Origin: Actinomadura montaniterrae
GTDB taxonomy: Bacteria; Actinomycetota; Actinomycetes; Streptosporangiales; Streptosporangiaceae
DNA length: 33,355 nt
Assembly: GCF_008923365.1 (NCBI RefSeq)
Contig: NZ_WBMR01000096.1
Span: 1-33,355 of the forward strand
Direction: 5' to 3'
Position numbers and translations under genes: made by a program. Positions within the stretch are counted from its first letter, which is position 1; every line of letters begins with the position of its first letter. The notes beneath the pieces are model-generated. The model was given only the letters and a program-made list of their open reading frames with translations, searched no databases and was not told the origin of the DNA. Below, in pieces: positions 1-7,878 of the stretch.

Positions 1-6
1 GTACTG

Positions 7-858
7 ATGTCCACTCCTGGTATCGGCGCGGACCAGCGAGGGGGCAGGCGTGCCGGAGGCTCCTCCGGCACGCTCCGCAAGATCGGGGACGGCGCGGCCA
101 ACGTCGCGATCAAGGAACCCGGCCGGTTCTTCGCCCTGTGCCTGGACACGGCGCGGCAGCTGTTCCGCCCGCCCTTCCAGTGGCGCGAGTTCATCGAGCA
201 GGCCTGGTTCATCGTCAGCGTCACCGTCGTCCCCACGATGCTGGTCGCCATCCCGTTCGGCGGCGTGCTGTCGCTGCAGGTCGGCGGGCTCATCCGGCAG
301 CTCGGCGCGCAGTCCTACACCGGTGCGACCGCGGTGGTCGCGATCGTCCGCGAGGCCAGCCCGCTGGTCACCTCGCTGCTGGTCGCGGGCGCCGCGGGGT
401 CGGCGATGTGCGCCGACATCGGCTCCCGCAAGATCCGCGAGGAGATCGACGCCATGGAGGTGCTCGGCATCAACCCGCTGCAGCGCCTCGTGGTGCCGCG
501 CACCCTCGCGTGCGCGTTCGTCGCGCTGTTCCTGAACGGCCTGGTGTCGGTGGTCGGCCTGCTCGGCGGCTACTTCTTCAACGTGGTGCTGCAGGACGGC
601 ACGCCGGGCGCCTACCTCGCCTCGTTCAACGCGATCGCGCAGCTGCCCGACCTGGTGCAGGCGGAGATCAAGGCGTTCGTGTTCGGCATCACCGCCGGGC
701 TCGTCGCGGCCTACAAGGGCCTGAACGCCAAGGGCGGCCCGAAGGGCGTCGGCGACGCGGTCAACCAGACCGTCGTCATCACCTTCATGCTGCTGTTCGT
801 CGAGAACTTCATCATCTCGACGCTGTACACCCAGTTCGTCCCGGCGAAGGGCATGTGA
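7..858 (+). CDS. yrbEA: YrbE/MlaE-family ABC transporter permease (first of two, Mce importer)
   Basis: 283-residue integral membrane protein, the normal length for MlaE/YrbE permeases. It should form, with the next gene product, the membrane core of an Mce-type ABC importer that moves lipids across the cytoplasmic membrane. Visible features are about five hydrophobic segments after a hydrophilic N-terminus of about 50 residues, and the conserved permease loop at residues 145-154 (EEIDAMEVLG), which in this family contacts the ATPase. A Gly-rich stretch near the C-terminus (GLNAKGGPKGVG) is also typical. The ATG at position 7 is the first in frame in the window; a little more sequence upstream would be needed to confirm it. 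The stop overlaps the next start as TGATG, so translation is probably coupled. The cognate ATPase is not in the window and may lie just upstream. Confidence 0.93.
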   Translation: MSTPGIGADQRGGRRAGGSSGTLRKIGDGAANVAIKEPGRFFALCLDTARQLFRPPFQWREFIEQAWFIVSVTVVPTMLVAIPFGGVLSLQVGGLIRQLGAQSYTGATAVVAIVREASPLVTSLLVAGAAGSAMCADIGSRKIREEIDAMEVLGINPLQRLVVPRTLACAFVALFLNGLVSVVGLLGGYFFNVVLQDGTPGAYLASFNAIAQLPDLVQAEIKAFVFGITAGLVAAYKGLNAKGGPKGVGDAVNQTVVITFMLLFVENFIISTLYTQFVPAKGM

Positions 859-1706
859 TGGCGGCCCCTACCAAGGCGGGCAAGGCCGTCAACCGGGCGA
901 TCAGCGCGCCCCTGGACCGGCTGGACGACTTCGGCCACCAGATGTCGTTCTACGTCCGCGCGTTCGCGTGGACGTTCCGGGTGCTGCGCCGGTACCGGAC
1001 CGAGGTGCTGCGGCTGCTGGCCGAGGTGAGCCTCGGCACCGGCGGGCTCGCGGTGATCGGCGGCTCGGTGGTGATCGTCGGCTTCATGACGTTCTTCACC
1101 GGCAGCCAGGTCGGCCTGGAGGGCTACGAGTCCCTCGACCAGATCGGCACGGCCGCGTTCACCGGCTTCATCGCCTCCTACTTCAACACCCGCGAGATCG
1201 CGCCGCTGGTGTCGGCGCTCGCGCTGTCGGCGACGGTCGGCTGCGGGTTCACCGCGCAGCTCGGCGCGATGCGGATCTCCGACGAGATCGACGCGCTCGA
1301 GGTGATGGCGGTCCCGTCGATGCCGTTCCTCGTCACCACCCGGATGATCGCGGGGATGGTCGCGGTGATCCCGCTGTACGTGGTGGGCCTGCTCGCCTCC
1401 TACGGCGCGACGCGCGTGATCGTGACGATGTTCTACGGCCAGTCGTCCGGCACCTACGACCACTACTTCCACCTGTTCCTGCCGCCGCACGACATCTACT
1501 GGTCGTTCGGCAAGGTGATCATCTTCTCGGTGCTGGTGATGCTGATCCACTGCTACTACGGCTACAACGCCAGCGGCGGCCCGGCCGGCGTGGGCATCGC
1601 GGTGGGCCGCGCGGTCCGCACCAGCATCGTCGTGATCAACGTGGCGGACCTGCTGCTCGGCATGGCCATCTGGGGCACCAGCACCGGCGTCCGGATCGCG
1701 GGGTGA
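858..1706 (+). CDS. yrbEB: YrbE/MlaE-family ABC transporter permease (second of two, Mce importer)
   Basis: 282-residue paralogue of the preceding permease and its likely heterodimer partner. The start is the ATG at 858, overlapping the previous stop by one base; a longer reading frame runs further upstream but lies inside the first permease gene. It shows multiple hydrophobic helices, the conserved cytoplasmic loop at residues 142-149 (DEIDALEV) and the C-terminal NASGGPAGVG motif matching its partner's NAKGGPKGVG. Two yrbE genes followed by six mce genes is the textbook actinobacterial mce layout. The stop is followed by a 27-bp gap with a GAGAGGA ribosome site before the first mce gene. 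Confidence 0.93.
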   Translation: MAAPTKAGKAVNRAISAPLDRLDDFGHQMSFYVRAFAWTFRVLRRYRTEVLRLLAEVSLGTGGLAVIGGSVVIVGFMTFFTGSQVGLEGYESLDQIGTAAFTGFIASYFNTREIAPLVSALALSATVGCGFTAQLGAMRISDEIDALEVMAVPSMPFLVTTRMIAGMVAVIPLYVVGLLASYGATRVIVTMFYGQSSGTYDHYFHLFLPPHDIYWSFGKVIIFSVLVMLIHCYYGYNASGGPAGVGIAVGRAVRTSIVVINVADLLLGMAIWGTSTGVRIAG

Positions 1707-1733
1707 CCGGGCTGTGATCGAGAGGAACCGGTC

Positions 1734-3044
1734 ATGAGCGAACGCATGCGCTACCGCGTGCTCGGGCTGGCCATGATCCTGGTGATCGTGCTGCTGCTGG
1801 CGCTGACCGTGGCGTTCTACAACAAGTGGTTCACCCCGGTGACGAACGTGAAGGTCGCGACGGAGCGGGCCGGGCTGCAGCTGCTGCCGCACGCGGACGT
1901 GAAGGTGCGCGGCATCATCGTCGGCGAGGTGCGCGGCACGCACGTCACCGGGAACGGCGCGACGCTCGACCTCGCGCTGGACCCCGGCAAGGCCAAGCTG
2001 ATCCCGAACAACGTGCAGGCGCGGCTGCTGCCGAAGACGCTGTTCGGCGAGAAGTACGTCGACCTGGAGATCCCGCAGCAGGCGGGCCCGCAGGGGCTGC
2101 GCGCCGGGCAGACGATCCAGCAGGACCGCTCCCAGCAGGCCGTCGAGATCAACAAGGTGCTGGACGACCTGCTGCCGCTGCTGCAGGCGGTGAAGCCCGC
2201 GGAGCTGAACACCACCCTGAACGCGCTGGCGACGGCGCTGCAGGGCCGCGGCGAGCAGATCGGCCAGGACATCGACGAGGCGAACACGCTGCTGAAGAAG
2301 GTCAACCCGCAGCTGCCGACGCTGGTACACGACCTGCACGGCCTCGCCGACGTGTCCGACATCTACGACCAGGCGGCGCCGGACCTGCTGCAGACGCTCC
2401 GCAACATCAACGTGACCAGCCGGACGATCACCGACAAGAAGGCGACGATCGAGCAGCTGATCCCGGCGACGACCGCGCTCGCGCAGGACGGGAACGCGTT
2501 CATGACGCAGAACGCCCCGAAGATCGTCGGGGTGAACATCGCGAGCCGCGCCGGGCTGTCGCTGATCGCCCGGTACTCGCCGTCGCTGCCGTGCGTGTTC
2601 GCCGGCCTGGTGAAGCTGCGGCCGGAGGCCGAGCGGGTCGCGGGCGGCAACGGGTCCAAGACCTTCAACCTGACCGTCGAGATCGTCAAGCCGCGGCCGG
2701 GCTACAAGTACCCGCTGGACCTGCCCGAGGCCAAGGACCAGCGGAACCCGCGCTGCTACGGGCTGCCGAACCCGAAGGTGCCCTCGCCGGACTACCTGGC
2801 GCTGGACGGCACCGAGGACGACCTGTGGTGGAAGAACCCCGACGACCCGAACGGCGGTAGCGGGGCCGGCTCGCGCGGCCGCGGCATCTCCGACGTGTTC
2901 GTCGACCCGGGCTCGATGAGCGAGAACGAGAAGATCAAGAACATCGTGGGGCCGATGACGCGGACCCCCGCCGACCAGGTCTCCGACGTCGCCTCGCTGA
3001 TGTACGGGCCGCTGCTGCGCGGATCGGTGGTGACGATCAAGTGA
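1734..3044 (+). CDS. mceA: MCE family protein, MceA position
   Basis: 436-residue Mce protein, first of six. An N-terminal membrane anchor or uncleaved signal lies at about residues 8-27 (LGLAMILVIVLLLALTVAFY). The MCE/MlaD beta-barrel domain follows at about residues 35-115, with the family pattern of a leading VKV.TERAGLQL strand, a VKVRGIIVGEV core and a TLFGEKYVDLEI closing strand. The rest is a long helical region expected to contribute to the hexameric tube that carries lipid across the periplasm-like space. The ATG at 1734 is preceded by GAGAGGA at good spacing. Its TGA overlaps the GTG of the next gene. Individual substrate (steroid, fatty acid, other lipid) cannot be told from the sequence. 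Confidence 0.92.
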   Translation: MSERMRYRVLGLAMILVIVLLLALTVAFYNKWFTPVTNVKVATERAGLQLLPHADVKVRGIIVGEVRGTHVTGNGATLDLALDPGKAKLIPNNVQARLLPKTLFGEKYVDLEIPQQAGPQGLRAGQTIQQDRSQQAVEINKVLDDLLPLLQAVKPAELNTTLNALATALQGRGEQIGQDIDEANTLLKKVNPQLPTLVHDLHGLADVSDIYDQAAPDLLQTLRNINVTSRTITDKKATIEQLIPATTALAQDGNAFMTQNAPKIVGVNIASRAGLSLIARYSPSLPCVFAGLVKLRPEAERVAGGNGSKTFNLTVEIVKPRPGYKYPLDLPEAKDQRNPRCYGLPNPKVPSPDYLALDGTEDDLWWKNPDDPNGGSGAGSRGRGISDVFVDPGSMSENEKIKNIVGPMTRTPADQVSDVASLMYGPLLRGSVVTIK

Positions 3045-4072
3045 GGACGACCAGCGCCGCGGTCAAGCTCGGCATCTTCGTGGTGCTCACCGCGCTCGCC
3101 ACCGGCGTGCTGGCGATGACGATCTCCAATGCCCGGTTCGGGCCGTCCCGCGAGTACAAGGCGATCTTCACCGACGCGACCGGGCTGCTCGACAACGACG
3201 ACGTGCGCGTCGCGGGCGTCCGGGTCGGCCAGGTGAAGGGCATCAAGCTGTACCACGGCAACCTGGCCCAGGTGACGTTCAGCATCCAGAAGAGCGGGGT
3301 GTTCGAGGCGGGGCTGCCGGCGTCCACGCAGGCGCAGATCCGCTACCGCAACCTGATGGGGCAGCGGTACCTGTCGCTGAGCGACGGCGCCGGGCAGGCC
3401 AACACGTACCTGAAGGCGGGCGGCACCATCCCGGTCGCGCAGACCCAGCCGGCGCTCGACCTGACCGCGCTGTTCAACGGGTTCCATCCGCTGTTCCAGG
3501 CGCTGGAGCCGAAGGACGTCAACACCCTCGCCACGCAGATCGTCCAGGTGCTGCAGGGCGAGGGCGGGACGGTCAACAGCCTGCTGTCGCACGTGGCGTC
3601 GCTGACGAACACGCTCGCCGACCGCGACCAGGTGATCGGCGACGTGATCGACAACCTGAACACCGTGCTCGGCACGATCGACGACCGGCACCAGCAGGTC
3701 GAGCAGCTGATCACCGACCTGCGCGGGTTCGTCAGCGGGGTGTCCGGCGACCGGCAGGCGATCTTCGACTCGGTGTCGGCGATCGACCAGCTGACCGGGA
3801 CCACCGCGGGCCTGCTGAAGCAGTCCCGGCCGGGGATCAAGAGCGACATCGCCGGGCTGAAGCAGCTCACCGGCACCCTCAACGCCAACAGCGGCGAGCT
3901 GAACGCGGCCCTGGAGGGCTCGCCGAAGACGCTGCAGAAGCTGGTCAGCATCTCCCAGTACGGCTCCTGGTTCAACATGTACATCTGCGGCCTCGACGCG
4001 CGGGTGCGGCTGCCGGGCGGACCGGTCTACCAGACGCCGGCGATCGTGAACGAGAACGCGAGGTGCAAGTAG
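3041..4072 (+). CDS. mceB: MCE family protein, MceB position
   Basis: 343-residue Mce protein. The GTG start at 3041 shares the GTGA overlap with the mceA stop, and the reading frame has an anchor right after it (about residues 7-27, AVKLGIFVVLTALATGVLAM). The MCE domain occupies about residues 35-115 (YKAIFTDATGLLDNDDVRVAG, then GVRVGQVKGI, then LMGQRYLSLSDG). The remainder is mostly helical with repeated polar heptad-like stretches and ends without a low-complexity tail, unlike MceC-F here. The stop TAG at 4070-4072 is followed immediately by the next ATG at 4073. It is expected to be one protomer of the heterohexameric lipid conduit. Confidence 0.92.
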   Translation: MRTTSAAVKLGIFVVLTALATGVLAMTISNARFGPSREYKAIFTDATGLLDNDDVRVAGVRVGQVKGIKLYHGNLAQVTFSIQKSGVFEAGLPASTQAQIRYRNLMGQRYLSLSDGAGQANTYLKAGGTIPVAQTQPALDLTALFNGFHPLFQALEPKDVNTLATQIVQVLQGEGGTVNSLLSHVASLTNTLADRDQVIGDVIDNLNTVLGTIDDRHQQVEQLITDLRGFVSGVSGDRQAIFDSVSAIDQLTGTTAGLLKQSRPGIKSDIAGLKQLTGTLNANSGELNAALEGSPKTLQKLVSISQYGSWFNMYICGLDARVRLPGGPVYQTPAIVNENARCK

Positions 4073-5164
4073 ATGAGGATCCCGTTCCGGGAGCGCAACC
4101 CGGTCCCCATCGCCCTCGTCGCGTTCGCGGTGATCGTGCTGGCGCTCGTGCTGGCGATGAACATCGGGAACATCCCGTTCGTCAACGGCGGCACCACGCA
4201 CACCGCGACGTTCGCGGAGGCCGCCGGGCTGAAGTCGGGGGAGGAGGTCCGGATCGCCGGCGTCAAGGTCGGCAAGGTCACCGGCCTCGACCTCGACCAC
4301 GGCCGCGTCAAGGTCACCTTCCGGGTGGACAAGGACGTGAAGCTCGGCGACCGGACGCAGGCCGACATCAAGATCAAGACGCTGCTCGGCCAGCACTTCC
4401 TCGCGCTCACCCCGCGGGGGACGGGCAGGCTCGGCCGCAACATCCCGCTGAAGGACACGCACACCCCGTTCGAGGTCGTCCCCGCGATCAGCCAGCTGAG
4501 CCAGCGGGTCAACGACATCGACACCGTGCAGCTCGCCAAGTCGTTCGACACCCTGTCGGACACCTTCAAGAACTCCCCGCCGGAGGTGAAGGCGTCCCTG
4601 CAGGGGCTGCGGCGGCTGTCGAACACCGTCGCGTCCCGCGACGACCAGCTGCACGAGCTGGCCGGCAAGGCCAAGGACGTCTCGCAGCTGCTGGCCGACC
4701 GCAACCAGGACTTCGCCAAGCTCGTCCAGGACGGCGACAAGGTGCTCCAGGCGGTGCAGGCCCGCCGCGCGGTCATCCACCAGCTGCTGATCAACACCGT
4801 CTCGCTGTCGCAGCAGGTGAACGCGCTGATCAGCGAGAACCAGGCGCAGCTGAAGCCGATGCTGGACAACCTCACCAAGGTCAACAGGATCTTGCTGAAG
4901 AACCAGGACAACCTGGACCGGACGATCCAGCTGTTCGCGCCGTACGCCCGGCAGTTCTCCGACGTCGTCGGCACCGGCCGCTGGTTCGACTCCTACATCC
5001 AGAACCTCATCCCGATCCCCGCCTCGATCCAGGACGCCCCGAAGAGCACGGGCACCGGGACGGGCGCCACGACCCAGGGCGGCGGACAGAACAAGCAGAA
5101 CAAGCAGAACGGCCAGACCGGTACCGGCAACAACAGCGACAACCCGTTGCCGTTCCTCCCGTGA
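4073..5164 (+). CDS. mceC: MCE family protein, MceC position
   Basis: 363-residue Mce protein starting directly after the mceB stop with no gap. The N-terminal anchor is at about residues 9-29 (PVPIALVAFAVIVLALVLAM). The MCE domain spans about residues 40-120 (TATFAEAAGLKSGEEVRIAG, GVKVGKVTGLDL, TLLGQHFLAL). A helical region follows to about residue 320. The C-terminal 40 residues are a low-complexity tail rich in Gly, Thr, Gln and Asn (for example GGGQNKQNKQNGQTGTG) ending in PLPFLP. Tails like this occur in several Mce proteins and are likely surface exposed. The stop at 5162-5164 leaves a 15-bp gap to the next GTG. Confidence 0.92.
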   Translation: MRIPFRERNPVPIALVAFAVIVLALVLAMNIGNIPFVNGGTTHTATFAEAAGLKSGEEVRIAGVKVGKVTGLDLDHGRVKVTFRVDKDVKLGDRTQADIKIKTLLGQHFLALTPRGTGRLGRNIPLKDTHTPFEVVPAISQLSQRVNDIDTVQLAKSFDTLSDTFKNSPPEVKASLQGLRRLSNTVASRDDQLHELAGKAKDVSQLLADRNQDFAKLVQDGDKVLQAVQARRAVIHQLLINTVSLSQQVNALISENQAQLKPMLDNLTKVNRILLKNQDNLDRTIQLFAPYARQFSDVVGTGRWFDSYIQNLIPIPASIQDAPKSTGTGTGATTQGGGQNKQNKQNGQTGTGNNSDNPLPFLP

Positions 5165-5179
5165 GCAGGCAGGTTCCTA

Positions 5180-6466
5180 GTGCGTAACTCCGCGTTGATA
5201 CTTCGCCTGGGCGGCGCGATCCTCGCCGTCGCGGTGCTTGCGGCCGCGCTCGTCCTGCTCCTGCAGGAACCCAAGCAGCGGCACATGACGGCGTACTTCA
5301 CCAAGACCGTCGGCCTCTACAAGGGCGCCGAGGTCCGCATCCTCGGCATCCCGGTCGGCGAGGTCACCAGCGTCAAGCCCGTCGGCGACGCGGTGAAGGT
5401 CGAGCTGAGGTGGGACGCCAAGTACAAGGTCCCGGCGAACGCCGAGGCCGTCATCGTCAACCAGACCCTGGTCGCCGACCGCTACGTCCAGCTCACCCCC
5501 GCCTACACCGGCGGGCCCGTGCTGGCGGACGGCGCGACGCTGACCACCACCCGCACCCGGGTGCCGGTCGAGGTGGACGAGGTCAGCGGCAGCCTGAACG
5601 ACCTCACCAAGGCGCTCGGCCCGCAGGGCGCGAACGCCACCACCCCCGACAAGCAGCAGGGCTCGCTGTCGCGGCTGCTGCAGGTCGGCGCCGCGAACCT
5701 GCAGGGGCAGGGCGACGACATCCGGCAGACGATCGCCGACACGTCGCAGATGCTGAGCACGCTCAGCACCGACCGCGGCGACATCGCCACGACGATCCGG
5801 AACCTGCGGATCATCACCGACACGATGAAGGCGAACGACCAGCAGATCCGGTCGTTCAGCACCCATCTGAACGGGGTGTCCGGCCAGCTGGACGGGGAGA
5901 AGGAGGAGCTGAGCGCGGCCCTCAACACCCTCGCCCCGACGCTGCGGAACGTGCAGAAGTTCATCAAGGACAACCGCACCGAGCTGTCGTCGAACGTCCG
6001 GCAGCTCGCGCAGGTCACCGGCGTGCTGGTGAAGGAGAAGGACGCGCTCGCCGAGGTGCTGACCGCCGGCCCGCTCGCCATCAACAACCTGGCCCGCGCC
6101 TACGACCCGATCAGCGGCACCATCCACACCCGCGACAACTTCCGCCAGTTCAACAACCTGGCCGACTGGGTGTGCTCGCTGGCGTACTCGGTCGGGACGC
6201 CCGCCAAGCAGTGCCTGGACTTCGTCAAGCCGTACAACGGCATCGGCAAGGCCCTCGCCGGGGTCAGCCTGGACCTGTCCTGGATCACGGCGCTGACCAC
6301 GCACTACGACCCGGTGCCGATCCCGCCGGACGCCTACGGCCCCGGCGGCCGCAGCGGGTCCAAGAGCACCAAGACGTCGAAGAACGCCAAGACGACGAAG
6401 ACGAGCACGGCGAACGCGCACGACCCGAAGAGCATCACCTCGCTGCTGCCCGGAGGTGCCGGATGA
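5180..6466 (+). CDS. mceD: MCE family protein, MceD position
   Basis: 428-residue Mce protein. The GTG start at 5180 is chosen because the hydrophobic anchor (about residues 5-26) follows at once and a purine-rich AGGCAGG lies at suitable distance. The MCE domain is at about residues 33-110 (MTAYFTKTVGLYKGAEVRILG, GIPVGEVTSV, TLVADRYVQL). A long helical region follows, then a conserved Trp/Cys-containing segment (residues about 320-340, ADWVCSLAYSVGTPAKQC). The last 40 residues are rich in Lys, Thr and Ser, giving a basic low-complexity tail. The stop overlaps the next gene as ATGA. Confidence 0.92.
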   Translation: MRNSALILRLGGAILAVAVLAAALVLLLQEPKQRHMTAYFTKTVGLYKGAEVRILGIPVGEVTSVKPVGDAVKVELRWDAKYKVPANAEAVIVNQTLVADRYVQLTPAYTGGPVLADGATLTTTRTRVPVEVDEVSGSLNDLTKALGPQGANATTPDKQQGSLSRLLQVGAANLQGQGDDIRQTIADTSQMLSTLSTDRGDIATTIRNLRIITDTMKANDQQIRSFSTHLNGVSGQLDGEKEELSAALNTLAPTLRNVQKFIKDNRTELSSNVRQLAQVTGVLVKEKDALAEVLTAGPLAINNLARAYDPISGTIHTRDNFRQFNNLADWVCSLAYSVGTPAKQCLDFVKPYNGIGKALAGVSLDLSWITALTTHYDPVPIPPDAYGPGGRSGSKSTKTSKNAKTTKTSTANAHDPKSITSLLPGGAG

Positions 6467-7878
6467 GCAGGACACCCCGCAGGCGCGCCGCGACGGCCAC
6501 GGCGGCAGGCAAGGCCACGTCCGGCACGGTCGCGTCCGGCACGGTCGCGTCCGGCAGGGCGGGCAAGGGCCGGGCGCTGCCGCGGCGGACGAAGCTGCTC
6601 GGCGCCGCCGCCCTCGCGGGCGTCACGGCGCTGTCGGGCTGCTCGTTCAACGGCGTCTCGTCGCTTCCGCTGCCCGGCGGCCCCGACCTCGGCTCCAACC
6701 CCCGCACCGTGAAGATCGAGTTCGCGAACGTGCTGGACCTGGTGCCGCAGTCGGTGGTGAAGGTCAACGACGTGTCGGTCGGCAAGGTCACCAAGGTCGA
6801 CCTCGCCGGCGGCAGCGCCGGCTGGCACGCCGTCGTCACCGTCAAGGTCCGCGGCGACGTGAACCTCCCCGACAACGCCACCGCGACCATCAGCCAGACG
6901 AGCCTGCTCGGCGAGAAGTTCGTCCAGCTGTCGCCGCCGGCCGACCAGGCGCCGACCGGGCGGCTCGGGTCCGGCGACGTGATCCCGCTGTCGCGCACCG
7001 GCCAGGGCACCGAGATCGAAGAGGTGCTGTCGGCGATGTCGCTGCTGCTGAACGGCGGCGGCATCCAGCAGGTCGCGACGATCAGCCACGAGCTGCAGGC
7101 CGCCATGAGCGGCCGGGAGGGCTCGATCCGCGCGGTGCTGCAGGAGGTCAACACCTTCGCCGGGACGCTGGACACCAACCGCGCCGCGATCACCCGGGCG
7201 CTGGACAGCCTCGACCGGCTCACCGGCAAGCTGTCCGACGAGCGCAAGACGATCAGCGACACGATCGACCAGACCGGCCCGGCCATCACGATCCTCAAGC
7301 GCAACCGGGCCGACCTCACCAAGATGCTGGTCGCGCTGGACAAGCTCAGCCGCACCACCACCGACGTGATCGACAAGTCGCAGGCCAACTTCGTGGCGAA
7401 CCTGAAGGACCTGAACAAGATCCTCGCCAACCTGAACAAGGCCGGCTCCGACCTGCCGAACGCGCTGCAGTCGCTGATCACCTTCCCGTTCCCGCCGACC
7501 TTCGCCAACGTCATCGAGGGCGACTACGGCAACGTGAAGCTCACCGTCGACCTCGACTTCAACGACCTCGCCCAGAACCTGCTCGGCGGCACCGACCTGG
7601 AGAACCAGATCGGCAGCGGCAAGCAGATGCGCAACATGCTGCAGGTGCCCAACGTGACCCTTCCCGACTCGCCGCTCGGCTCGCTGCCGCAGTCGTCCGG
7701 CGGCGGCGCCGGCGGGCTGCCCGGCCTGCCCGGCGCGACGACGCCGGCGCCCACGCCGACGCCGACCAAGGGCGCGAAGAAGACCGGGACGGCGGGCTCC
7801 GGCGGCACCAAGACCGGCGCGCTGGCCCCGGCTCCGGGCGACGACGGTCTGCGGACCCTGATGGGGGGCCTCTGGTGA
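6463..7878 (+). CDS. mceE: MCE family lipoprotein, MceE/LprK position
   Basis: 471-residue Mce protein predicted to be a lipoprotein. The lipobox is L57-S58-G59-C60, at the end of a hydrophobic stretch that starts after RRTKLL. This fits the fifth position of mce operons, which encodes the LprK-type lipoprotein. The MCE domain is at about residues 78-160 (VKIEFANVLDLVPQSVVKVN, DVSVGKVTKVDL, SLLGEKFVQL). The C-terminus is Pro/Thr/Gly/Lys-rich. The start is the ATG at 6463, overlapping the mceD stop (ATGA) with GGAGG six bases upstream. This gives an unusually long n-region of about 44 residues containing a tandem GTVAS repeat and a twin arginine. No better internal start is visible. Its stop overlaps the next GTG. 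Confidence 0.92.
   Translation: MSRTPRRRAATATAAGKATSGTVASGTVASGRAGKGRALPRRTKLLGAAALAGVTALSGCSFNGVSSLPLPGGPDLGSNPRTVKIEFANVLDLVPQSVVKVNDVSVGKVTKVDLAGGSAGWHAVVTVKVRGDVNLPDNATATISQTSLLGEKFVQLSPPADQAPTGRLGSGDVIPLSRTGQGTEIEEVLSAMSLLLNGGGIQQVATISHELQAAMSGREGSIRAVLQEVNTFAGTLDTNRAAITRALDSLDRLTGKLSDERKTISDTIDQTGPAITILKRNRADLTKMLVALDKLSRTTTDVIDKSQANFVANLKDLNKILANLNKAGSDLPNALQSLITFPFPPTFANVIEGDYGNVKLTVDLDFNDLAQNLLGGTDLENQIGSGKQMRNMLQVPNVTLPDSPLGSLPQSSGGGAGGLPGLPGATTPAPTPTPTKGAKKTGTAGSGGTKTGALAPAPGDDGLRTLMGGLW
6520..6552 (+). repeat. 15-bp tandem repeat inside the mceE signal region
   Basis: The unit tccggcacggtcgcg occurs at 6520-6534 and 6535-6549, followed by the start of a third copy. It encodes the SGTVA repeat in the n-region of the MceE signal peptide. 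Because the unit is a multiple of three, copy number change would not break the frame. Confidence 0.85.
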
